64,000 nt of DNA from Oscillospiraceae bacterium (GTDB lineage Bacteria; Bacillota; Clostridia; Oscillospirales; Oscillospiraceae): the NCBI GenBank assembly GCA_009777235.1, contig WRMH01000010.1, forward strand, positions 24,672-88,671, written 5' to 3'. Below, one piece after another: positions 56,235 to 62,834 of the stretch. The number at the start of each line of letters is the position of its first letter. The first letter of the stretch is position 1. The notes below the pieces were generated by a model. That model was not told the origin of the DNA. It was given only the letters and a program-made list of their open reading frames with translations, and searched no databases. The translations under genes and the position numbers were made by a program.

Positions 56235-57998
56235 ATGCGGCTGAAACATCGTAAAAAACATCTTGAAAATGCCTTTATAACACTCTTGCTTCTCATTGCT
56301 GTCGCCCCGCTTTTGTGGCATGGAAAGGACTCGCTGCTGACGATTCCCGATGGGCTAAACCAAACCTTTGCGTGGAACAAAATGCTCAAGGATAACGGGA
56401 TATTGTTCGCAGTGGATTCCCCCACAAACCAATTGGGCAATATGTCCGCAGTATATTATAGCAATATTAACTTTAATATACTGACCTTTGTGAATTTCAT
56501 CTTCGATACATTCACGGCTTTTATCGTCAATTACGCGCTGAAAATACTAATCGGCTATATCTCAATGTATCTGCTGCTAAGGCATTTGTTCCCTGATAAG
56601 AAAAATGTCCTGCTGATTAAGCTCGTCTCAGTCAGCTTTGCGATTTTGCCGTCAATACCGATTTGGTGGGTGGCATTAGATTCCGTGCCGCTGCTCTGCC
56701 TTGCGTTTTTGCTTATTATGAAGTGCGAGCATAAGAAAGTAAATTTTCATGTGTTTCTTCTGCTTCTTTACCCATTTTTGTCATTTTTCGCGACGGTCGG
56801 GATTTTCCTCTGTATGCTGTGGGCTTTGGGCATACTTATAGTGTGGATTCGTGATAAATCGCTGAACATAAATCTTGTCATAGGTTTGTGCTGCCTCGCG
56901 GTAGGGTATGCTATAGTTGACATGAAGCTGTTTTACTCCGTCCTTGCATTAAACGAGCCGCTGAGCAGAACTCTTCCATACGCCCCGGGCCCGGGTGGGG
57001 GTGATGTAACTGATCGAATAGCAGATCTACTTATGACATGGATTTTCTTTGGACCCGGAGAAAGCTGGATACAGGCTGTGTATGTTATAACGCCCATTAC
57101 CTTTGCAGCACTTATTTGGGCGGTACTTCATATCTTGCGCAAAAATAAAAATGACGAGCACATAAAGGAACGCGAAAAACTGTCCTCATACTGCATCTCC
57201 GCGATAGCCTTGCTTGGGGCTATCGTCGCAATTGTGCTTATCGGTTATGGATTGGAGTTGTTTACGCGGATAATATATCCTATATTGCCTTTTATGGAAG
57301 GGTTTTATTTTGAAAGAATTGGCAGCCTAAACCGTGCCTCACAGTATATATTTTTCGCGCTGACGCTGACAACATTGCTTGAAATTACGCGAAAAAAGAA
57401 AGCTAAGTTTCTTTTATACGCGGCCGCCATCTTGCAAATAGCGGTTGTTTTGACCACTCAGGGCGGTTTTGCCTATACCGGAAACAATCTATTTTATGAC
57501 AAAAATGTGCAAAAAGATAGCGAGCTGACATTTAATGAATTTTATGACGAGGATTTTTTCAGTTATATAATGGACGATATTGATTATAACGGTGAGGGCG
57601 TCGCGGCTCTGGGATTTCACCCAAGCGTGCTCATGTATAACGGTTTTTCATGCGCAGATTGTTATTTAAACACCAATCCGGTTTCGCAGTATTATGCTTT
57701 TGAACAGGTAATCGCGCCCCAGCTTGAACGAAACTTAGCGCATAAGGATCACTATGAAAATTGGGGGCGGATATTCATGTATCTATACGCTGACGGCATA
57801 CATTGGCAGCCGACGAGAAACAAAGCCTCAAACCCTGTCGAGCTACACATAAACACGCAGGCTTTTCGCGATTTGGGCGGGGTCTATATATTTTCACGCG
57901 CTGAGATTTCAAACGCCGCCGATATTGAGCTCCGGCTTTCGGGGTATTATGCCGACGACGAGTCTATTTATGATATATGGCTATATAAAGTACAATGA
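56235..57998 (+). CDS. Multi-pass membrane protein, DUF6044/YkoS-like
   Basis: A 587-residue integral membrane protein. A first helix near 13-30 is followed by an outside loop with DGLNQTFAWNKML, then about nine further hydrophobic segments to residue 400 (notably about 75-110, 125-150, 175-215, 265-290, 310-340, 385-405). A hydrophilic extracellular C-terminal domain of about 170 residues follows (QGGFAYTGNNLF to the end). The shape (many helices, DGxNQ loop, large outer C-terminal domain) recalls YfhO/DUF6044 proteins, which are related to lipid-linked sugar transferases. The exact function is unknown. The ribosome site is weak (GGATAG). It is a single gene with palindromes on both sides. 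Confidence 0.6.
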   Translation: MRLKHRKKHLENAFITLLLLIAVAPLLWHGKDSLLTIPDGLNQTFAWNKMLKDNGILFAVDSPTNQLGNMSAVYYSNINFNILTFVNFIFDTFTAFIVNYALKILIGYISMYLLLRHLFPDKKNVLLIKLVSVSFAILPSIPIWWVALDSVPLLCLAFLLIMKCEHKKVNFHVFLLLLYPFLSFFATVGIFLCMLWALGILIVWIRDKSLNINLVIGLCCLAVGYAIVDMKLFYSVLALNEPLSRTLPYAPGPGGGDVTDRIADLLMTWIFFGPGESWIQAVYVITPITFAALIWAVLHILRKNKNDEHIKEREKLSSYCISAIALLGAIVAIVLIGYGLELFTRIIYPILPFMEGFYFERIGSLNRASQYIFFALTLTTLLEITRKKKAKFLLYAAAILQIAVVLTTQGGFAYTGNNLFYDKNVQKDSELTFNEFYDEDFFSYIMDDIDYNGEGVAALGFHPSVLMYNGFSCADCYLNTNPVSQYYAFEQVIAPQLERNLAHKDHYENWGRIFMYLYADGIHWQPTRNKASNPVELHINTQAFRDLGGVYIFSRAEISNAADIELRLSGYYADDESIYDIWLYKVQ

Positions 57999-58043
57999 GG
58001 GTTTTGTGACGTGAATTTTATGTAATGATTGCGTTTTCCTTGG

Positions 58044-58084
58044 CAGTATGAAGTGTCTGCGCTTTAGCGCATATCATCATACTG
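58044..58084. terminator. Nested inverted repeat after the membrane protein gene
   Basis: CAGTATGA (58044-58051) pairs with TCATACTG (58077-58084), and inside it TGCGC pairs with GCGCA around TTTA. It stands 46 bases after the stop. It lacks a T-run and may be a weak terminator or a cruciform. Confidence 0.4.
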
Positions 58085-58150
58085 CGCATGATTTTGCAAT
58101 TTGCAGGTTTGTAGAGTCTACATAGTTTGCACAATAAATCATTTTTGCTA

Positions 58151-58179
58151 TTTACACCGAGCCGAGAACATGGTATATT
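58151..58179 (+). promoter_or_regulatory. Sigma-A promoter for the LppM-type lipoprotein gene
   Basis: TTTACA (58151-58156) and TATATT (58174-58179) are 17 bases apart, giving a leader of about 43 bases to the ATG at 58229. Confidence 0.6.
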
Positions 58180-58228
58180 GCACATATTAAAAATCGCGGC
58201 ATTTTTGAAAGGTATGGTCACTATAACA

Positions 58229-59491
58229 ATGAAAAAGAATTTTAATAATCCGGCAAAAGAAAAGCAAAGAAAATTATCCAAGGTAAGGTCGGCGAGAATG
58301 ATTTTGTGCGTGTTTTTGTTCACGCTCATAGTTATACTGACCGGCTGTATGAAAATGCACATAGACATAGTGTGGCATGATGATAACTCGGCAACCGTCT
58401 CAATCGTCACCGGCGTAAGCAAATCCATGCTGAGTATGCTCGGTGCTACCGAAGAGGAAATGCAAGAGATGTTTGCGGATGAATACAGCGACGAAGACGA
58501 TGTCGTCGTCACGCCATACAGCGACGCGGAATATGTCGGAGTCACCGCGACGACCTTTGTTGATGATGTGCGCGGCGATAACAACGATTCGCTTGATGGA
58601 TTGATATTTGAATCCTTCCAAAGCGGAGGGGTAACGACATACTCGGTCAGGGGTATTTTATCCGGTGAAGATATGCTCGGCGACGACAACGACTTGTCGG
58701 AGTATGGCCTTGGCCTTGATGATTTGGAAATGAAGATATGTATAACCATGCCGGGAAGAATCATATATCACAATGCTCCCGAACAGGAGGGAAACAAGCT
58801 GCTGTGGGATATTTTTACAACCTCTGAGCTTAACATTGAGGCTGTAAGTGAGATTTCGTCATCCGGCTGGGGCTCCGGCGGAAATAGCGGAAGCACCGAC
58901 GGAAACGGCGACAATTCAAACAGCGGAAATAGCGGAAACTCAGGCGACGCTAATAACGCCGGGAACCCAAGCGGTCAAAACAGCGGCGGCTCCGGCGATG
59001 AAAACGGCGGGACTGATTTGCTGCTGTGGATATTGATTGGAGTCGGAGCTGTCATTATCATCAGCACGGTTATTATCGTTATTGTAATATCAAAAAAGAA
59101 AAAGATTGAACCTCAGCCGGGTTTATATCAAGGACAGCCACCACTGCCGCAACCACTCTACGCTCAGCCTCCTGTATCACAAACAGCCTATAATCAACCT
59201 CCGGTATCGCAAACAGTCTATAACCAGCCACCCGCACAAGTAGGCTATAACCAGCCTCCTATAACGCAAGCAGAATATAACCAGCCTCCGGCATACGGGC
59301 AGTCTCCGGTTTATGAGCAGCCTTCACAGCCTGTTGCCGTGCCGCAGCCCGCGCCCCCGTCACCTCCTGCGGATATCTCGCAGCCGCCTGCTCCCACAAT
59401 ACCCGCAAACCCCCAGTTTTGCCAACAGTGCGGCGTGCCGTTAAACATCGGCTCAGTTTTTTGCTCAACCTGCGGTACGCCGGTTTCATAA
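58229..59491 (+). CDS. LppM-type lipoprotein with membrane helix, YNQPP repeats and zinc ribbon
   Basis: A 420-residue protein with an unusual order. An N-terminal basic stretch and hydrophobic segment end in a lipobox-like VILTGC (Cys about 40). Then comes an extracellular LppM-like domain (about 41-215; MHIDIVWHDDNSATVSIVTG and later CITMPGRIIYHNAPEQEGNKLLWDI), followed by a Gly/Ser/Asn linker (about 222-265). A second membrane helix covers about 268-290 (LLLWILIGVGAVIIISTVIIVIVIS), and a cytoplasmic tail contains several (V/A)YNQPP repeats and many Pro. The end is a zinc ribbon, CQQCGVPLNIGSVFCSTCG. The start is uncertain; the frame opens at 58127, and ATG 58229 follows the promoter. Confidence 0.7.
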   Translation: MKKNFNNPAKEKQRKLSKVRSARMILCVFLFTLIVILTGCMKMHIDIVWHDDNSATVSIVTGVSKSMLSMLGATEEEMQEMFADEYSDEDDVVVTPYSDAEYVGVTATTFVDDVRGDNNDSLDGLIFESFQSGGVTTYSVRGILSGEDMLGDDNDLSEYGLGLDDLEMKICITMPGRIIYHNAPEQEGNKLLWDIFTTSELNIEAVSEISSSGWGSGGNSGSTDGNGDNSNSGNSGNSGDANNAGNPSGQNSGGSGDENGGTDLLLWILIGVGAVIIISTVIIVIVISKKKKIEPQPGLYQGQPPLPQPLYAQPPVSQTAYNQPPVSQTVYNQPPAQVGYNQPPITQAEYNQPPAYGQSPVYEQPSQPVAVPQPAPPSPPADISQPPAPTIPANPQFCQQCGVPLNIGSVFCSTCGTPVS

Positions 59492-59517
59492 AAACCGCAT
59501 ACCCAAATACTAAAATA

Positions 59518-59564
59518 TTAAACCACTTTCGCCGGTCGCTTTTACCCTGCCGAAAGTGGTTTAA
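59518..59564. terminator. Bidirectional terminator between the lipoprotein and flavodoxin genes
   Basis: TTAAACCACTTTCG (59518-59531) and CGAAAGTGGTTTAA (59551-59564) form a perfect 14-bp stem. A- and T-rich sequence on both sides lets it serve both converging genes. Confidence 0.75.
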
Positions 59565-59588
59565 TTTGATGCTTTCTTTTCTTATTCG

Positions 59589-60026
59589 CTAAATTTCTTC
59601 AATATCAATATCACCGTTTTCCCGTTTGACTTTCAAATCGGTATACCCGATAACCTCGCAGCCTTTTTCGGCGATAAGATTTTTAGTACCCTCCACGCTT
59701 TCCTTAGTCCCGCCGCCCTTGGAAACGGCAATAATTTCTATCTTTTTGCCCGGCGGCAAACACTCAAAAAAACTGTTTATGGCGGGCGGTGGGTGGCTTG
59801 CCCACACGGGAAACATTATGATTATTTTCTCATACTCCTCAAGGCTCGCCTTAATCGGCATTATTTTCTTTTTTGCGCGTTTGATGGCTTTGAATATTGC
59901 TGAAAATACAGATGGTCTTCTTACATCAAATATTTGTTCAATATCACAATTGATTTCAATCGCTTTCTTTTCGGCAAGAGCCTTTGTGCTGCCGGAACGT
60001 GAATAATATAAAATGATTGTTTTCAT
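59589..60026 (-). CDS. Flavodoxin-family protein
   Basis: A 145-residue FMN-binding electron carrier or reductase. The phosphate-binding loop is at the N-terminus (ILYYSRSGSTKALAE), the second flavin loop reads MFPVWASHPPPAINSFFE, and a third strand reads IEIIAVSKGGGTKESVEGTKN. The His-Pro-Pro-Pro loop near the flavin is typical of the larger flavodoxin_4/NAD(P)H-dependent FMN group rather than classical flavodoxins. It is translated 8 bases after the preceding small Cys-rich protein, with which it forms a two-gene unit. The redox partner is not evident. Confidence 0.8.
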   Translation of the reverse strand: MKTIILYYSRSGSTKALAEKKAIEINCDIEQIFDVRRPSVFSAIFKAIKRAKKKIMPIKASLEEYEKIIIMFPVWASHPPPAINSFFECLPPGKKIEIIAVSKGGGTKESVEGTKNLIAEKGCEVIGYTDLKVKRENGDIDIEEI

Positions 60027-60034
60027 GAATACCC

Positions 60035-60220
60035 CTACCCCCTGTCCTTAACTAACGCCGCAAAGCTGCGGTCGTATTTCCGTTCCACTTCTTTCGAGAA
60101 GAAGCAAGCGGGGAACTCGCCCGAACCAGTGTGATACGCCAAACATTCGCAGCATTTGCCGTGCCTTGAGCAAGAGTATGTGCATGGGCATTTCATTGAC
60201 GTGTTTTCGTTACAAGACAT
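60035..60220 (-). CDS. Small Cys-rich protein, DUF6485-like
   Basis: A 61-residue protein with eight Cys, arranged CPCTYSCSRHGKCCECLAYH followed by FPACFF. This spacing is seen in the short metal-binding DUF6485-type proteins of anaerobes; the function is unknown. The Cys clusters suggest bound zinc or iron-sulfur. The ATG has GGAGGG about 8 bases upstream. It precedes the flavodoxin gene on the same strand and could share a redox role with it. Confidence 0.7.
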   Translation of the reverse strand: MSCNENTSMKCPCTYSCSRHGKCCECLAYHTGSGEFPACFFSKEVERKYDRSFAALVKDRG

Positions 60221-60314
60221 ATTTTACCCTCCTTTGGTCTTTTAGACTGTGTTACCGTTTTCAATAAACAATAACACAACATAGATGCTTATACAAGTAT
60301 ACAATATTCAAAAA

Positions 60315-60353
60315 CAAGAAACCCGGTAGCTTGAACAGCTTCTGGGTCTCTTG
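60315..60353 (-). terminator. Terminator downstream of the tRNA 3' fragment
   Basis: CAAGAGACCC and GGGTTTCTTG (minus strand) pair over 10 bp with an inner AGCT/AGCT stem, followed by TTTTTG. It stands 7 bases beyond the CCA end of the tRNA fragment, as expected for a tRNA gene terminator. Confidence 0.8.
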
Positions 60354-60359
60354 CATTTT

Positions 60360-60384
60360 TGGAGCGGGCGACGAGGCTCGAAAA
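60360..60384 (-). other. Prophage attachment site: 3' end of a tRNA (probably tRNA-Gly)
   Basis: On the minus strand the sequence TTCGAGC-CTCGT-CGCCCGC-T-CCA is exactly the T-loop, 3' T-stem, 3' acceptor strand, U73 and CCA of a tRNA. An acceptor ending CGCCCGC with U73 points to tRNA-Gly. The rest of the tRNA is missing upstream, where prophage sequence begins. Phages that integrate into tRNA genes leave such a displaced 3' end at the far junction, so this is probably attR, with the intact tRNA beyond the right edge of the window. Confidence 0.75.
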
Positions 60385-60615
60385 AATTTCCAATATCTAC
60401 AATATGTTGCTATCACTATATTTATTACTTGCCGTTAGCGGTCGAGTTAGCGATATTTTTTCGCCCCGCGCCTTTTTTGCTGTTTTTTTACCGCCACAAT
60501 GCATTGCGCTCTGCCAAAATTTTATAGCGAGTTGAACTTGTCGCCTTTTGCTAACGCCCGATACGGCTTTCCGTTGCTACCACTACGTTTTTTGTCGGGG
60601 TGACGGGTTTTTTCT
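60385..60615. other. Non-coding end of the prophage
   Basis: Between the attachment site and the lysin stop there is no coding frame with a ribosome site. Several T-runs and short repeats of a TTAGCG/GCTAACG type occur (GTTAGCGGTCGAGTTAGCGAT near 60435; GCTAACGCCCGATACGG near 60560), possibly phage att-arm or terminator sequence. Confidence 0.4.
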
Positions 60616-61506
60616 CTACCACCCTGCGGGCAGCGTCAATTTCTGACCGACATATATCTTGCCGGGGTCTGCGCCAATGGCTGCGATGTTGAGGTTATAC
60701 AGCTCGCCCCACTTGGCGGCATTGCCCGTGTGCTTTAGGGCTATCTTTGTGAGCGTATCGCCTGATATGACTGTGTATGTGGACACAGCAATTGGCGCGG
60801 CGTTTTTCTTAGTATAATCAAGAGCAATCCAACGCCCTTTGTATACGCCATACCCAATCTGACCCCAAAGGCTCGCGCCCGGACCCTGCGACTCTTTCAC
60901 TATATCAAGAGTTAGCGGTGAGCTTACCTTTGCAACCGACAATGACAGGTTACTCGGGTCTCCCCTTACATTCAAGCCCGTTGCATTGACAGTGACAGTG
61001 TAGTTCACATTTGTTGGCGTGGGCTTTGGCGCCGGGCTCGCGCCCGATAGCTGTTCGGCGAGCATTACGGCGTTTCTCATCTGTAAGTCGTAGCTTGTTG
61101 TGCGATTGCCGCGTCTGCCGTAGGTGTCAGCCGCCCATAGGCAATGATGATGACCCGCGTTCCAGTTGCCGTTTTTATCATATTCCGTTGCCCTTGTTAT
61201 TATGGGCGATACTATGTCGTAGGCATTGCTCGCGACACGTATTGAGTGATTGAAGCTGTGCAAGGCAACCGCGAACTCATGACCGTTGAAGCGTATGATT
61301 GCGGGTAATCCGTTCCACGAACGCCCCGCCACCGCCCTATGCTTATCATAATCCGCTTTGCTTTTATACTGCCAGTCAACATGGTCATAGTTGCCTGCCG
61401 CCCCCCTTGCCATGAACTTGGTACGTGTTTTTAGCAGCTCGACCTCAAAGTCGCCGTTTAGCTTGGCGTCAATCAATGCCTGTATCGTGGATATTTTAAC
61501 ACTCAC
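60616..61506 (-). CDS. Phage lysin-like protein with SH3 and LysM domains
   Basis: A 296-residue protein. The C-terminal LysM domain (about 250-296; YTVISGDTLTKIALKHTG and KIYVGQKLTLPAGW) binds peptidoglycan. The middle (about 170-240; VTVNATGLNVRGDPS, GRWIALDYTKK) is a bacterial SH3 fold. The N-terminal 150 residues are not a domain I recognise; they hold FMARGAAGNYDHVDW, the FAVALHSFNHSIRVAS strand and a GHHHC cluster whose His and Cys could bind metal. From position in the lysis module it is probably the endolysin. The start is a GTG at 61506 with GGAAGGTGAG just upstream; it overlaps the zinc-ribbon gene by 11 bases. Confidence 0.8.
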   Translation of the reverse strand: MSVKISTIQALIDAKLNGDFEVELLKTRTKFMARGAAGNYDHVDWQYKSKADYDKHRAVAGRSWNGLPAIIRFNGHEFAVALHSFNHSIRVASNAYDIVSPIITRATEYDKNGNWNAGHHHCLWAADTYGRRGNRTTSYDLQMRNAVMLAEQLSGASPAPKPTPTNVNYTVTVNATGLNVRGDPSNLSLSVAKVSSPLTLDIVKESQGPGASLWGQIGYGVYKGRWIALDYTKKNAAPIAVSTYTVISGDTLTKIALKHTGNAAKWGELYNLNIAAIGADPGKIYVGQKLTLPAGW

Positions 61507-61687
61507 TTGGCTCACCTTCCTTTCCGCTCGCGTGGCTTGCGAATATCGGAATGTCCGTAAAGGTTTCCTGTTTGCATTCATACTCGCACGTTTTGCAAAC
61601 ATAGCGCGGTGCTCCGCCGTTTGCCAAGAGCAACCCTGCCCCGCATTCCGGACATTGCTTTTCAGTTTTAATTAGCATCATCTTCAT
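61496..61687 (-). CDS. Phage zinc-ribbon peptide
   Basis: A 63-residue protein with a four-Cys ribbon, CPECGAGLLLANGG and YVCKTCEYECKQ, then a short tail. GGAGG lies 5 bases before the ATG. It overlaps the holin stop by 20 bases and the lysin start by 11. Small zinc-ribbon proteins are common between holin and lysin genes; no function is known. Confidence 0.7.
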   Translation of the reverse strand: MKMMLIKTEKQCPECGAGLLLANGGAPRYVCKTCEYECKQETFTDIPIFASHASGKEGEPSEC

Positions 61688-61970
61688 CCTCCTTTACCGC
61701 CCGCGCCAATGACTTCACACCCTCGAACGCGCCTATAGCCGCGCCTGCGACTATCAGCGTATTGAGCAGCATTAGAAGTATCGCCGTAACGCCTATTATA
61801 CCGCCGTGCATTAAGACCGCTATTTGCGTGATGAACGCGAACGCCAACGCGAGCCATTTTGGGTCAACGTCCATGACGTGCCGTTTAGTTAGCTGCACGA
61901 GTGCAGCCACCGCCGCCGCACAGCTTATCGGCGACAGCAGTATCTCCATCGTTAAGTATCCTGTATCCAT
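61668..61970 (-). CDS. Phage holin
   Basis: A 100-residue membrane protein that would permit release of the lysin. It has hydrophobic segments at about 8-26, 41-62 and 63-85 (WLALAFAFITQIAVLM and GVTAILLMLLNTLIVAGAAIGA) and a charged, acidic C-terminus (KSLARAVKEDEDDAN), the usual holin topology. AGGAGG lies 9 bases upstream. Its size, helices and place next to the lysin support the call; no sequence family is assigned. Confidence 0.75.
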   Translation of the reverse strand: MDTGYLTMEILLSPISCAAAVAALVQLTKRHVMDVDPKWLALAFAFITQIAVLMHGGIIGVTAILLMLLNTLIVAGAAIGAFEGVKSLARAVKEDEDDAN

Positions 61971-61994
61971 TTTTTGAGCCTCCTGTTTTTCTTT

Positions 61995-62336
61995 TCACAG
62001 CGTCTTTGCGGCCTGCTGCGTCTTAAACCGCTCTATCGCTTTTTCAAACTCGTGAAAATCGTCCTGCGCTTTTTTTAATTCGCCGTTGCACTTGCCTTGA
62101 CGTATGCTTATCGCCCCGGCGTCCGACAGCCGACCCACCGCGAGTATGCCCCACATGACGTAGCCCATGAACCGCTCGCTGTCGTGTTCCCGCTCCTTAG
62201 CCCTTTGCTCCTCCGCCTTGACTATTTCTGCTGTGCGTTTTTCTGAACGCGTTATTAGCCGCGCCATTATGGGTATAACCACGAGACTTATCAGCGGCGA
62301 CGCGAAAGAGAGGTATTCCGTGATTATTTCCGTCAT
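61995..62336 (-). CDS. Small phage membrane protein with charged helix
   Basis: A 113-residue protein with an N-terminal membrane segment (about 10-28; FASPLISLVVIPIMARLI), a long charged helix (RSEKRTAEIVKAEEQRAKEREHDSERFMG), a second hydrophobic stretch (YVMWGILAVGRL) and a helical tail. The form recalls XhlA-like or holin-accessory proteins of phage lysis modules, but similarity is only in layout. The ATG overlaps the stop of the preceding gene (ATGA) and has GGAGGG upstream. Confidence 0.65.
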   Translation of the reverse strand: MTEIITEYLSFASPLISLVVIPIMARLITRSEKRTAEIVKAEEQRAKEREHDSERFMGYVMWGILAVGRLSDAGAISIRQGKCNGELKKAQDDFHEFEKAIERFKTQQAAKTL

Positions 62337-62806
62337 TTCACACCCTCCGCTTTCTTCATTTCGGCGACGATCAGCTCAGTCCGCTCTTCTGACCGCGCAA
62401 GTTCCCTCATATACCCGCTCATGCCGCGAACGTCATCATCTGGGTACTTCGCCCTGATGATTTCTTTTTGTTCGTGGACTATCTGCTTTAGTTCGGACAT
62501 ATCTATATTTTCAGCCTCGTACTGCCATATATGCAAGTTTGCCGCGTCTATCGTGTATAGGCTGTCCCACCACTCTACGCACTCTTTTGTCGCGTATTCG
62601 CGCTTGCGTAGCTCGCCGGGCGAGGGCAATGCTTTTGTCCACTGACCATCAATATATCTGTCACCTATACCGAAGCCGTCCGGTAATTCCTCTACATCGT
62701 CCGCATCGCCGAAAGCTCCCGCTTTCAATAGGGTTTTTGCGGTTTTCATAGTTTCCGCTTCGATTATGTTAAAGCATAATGTTTCTTTAAGTACCGCTAT
62801 ATTCAT
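62333..62806 (-). CDS. Phage tail-associated protein of unknown function
   Basis: A 157-residue protein following the tail protein. It contains GDRYIDGQWTKALPSPGELRKREYATKECVEWW, the GxxYxxGxW(T) type of segment seen in short proteins downstream of tail fibres (XkdW-like), and a helical second half (MSELKQIVHEQKEIIRAKYPDDD). AAAGGA lies 7 bases before the ATG. The role is probably in tail-fibre assembly or as a chaperone, by position only. Confidence 0.6.
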   Translation of the reverse strand: MNIAVLKETLCFNIIEAETMKTAKTLLKAGAFGDADDVEELPDGFGIGDRYIDGQWTKALPSPGELRKREYATKECVEWWDSLYTIDAANLHIWQYEAENIDMSELKQIVHEQKEIIRAKYPDDDVRGMSGYMRELARSEERTELIVAEMKKAEGVK

Positions 62807-62834
62807 ATGACTATTCCTTTCGTTAATCTCATTT

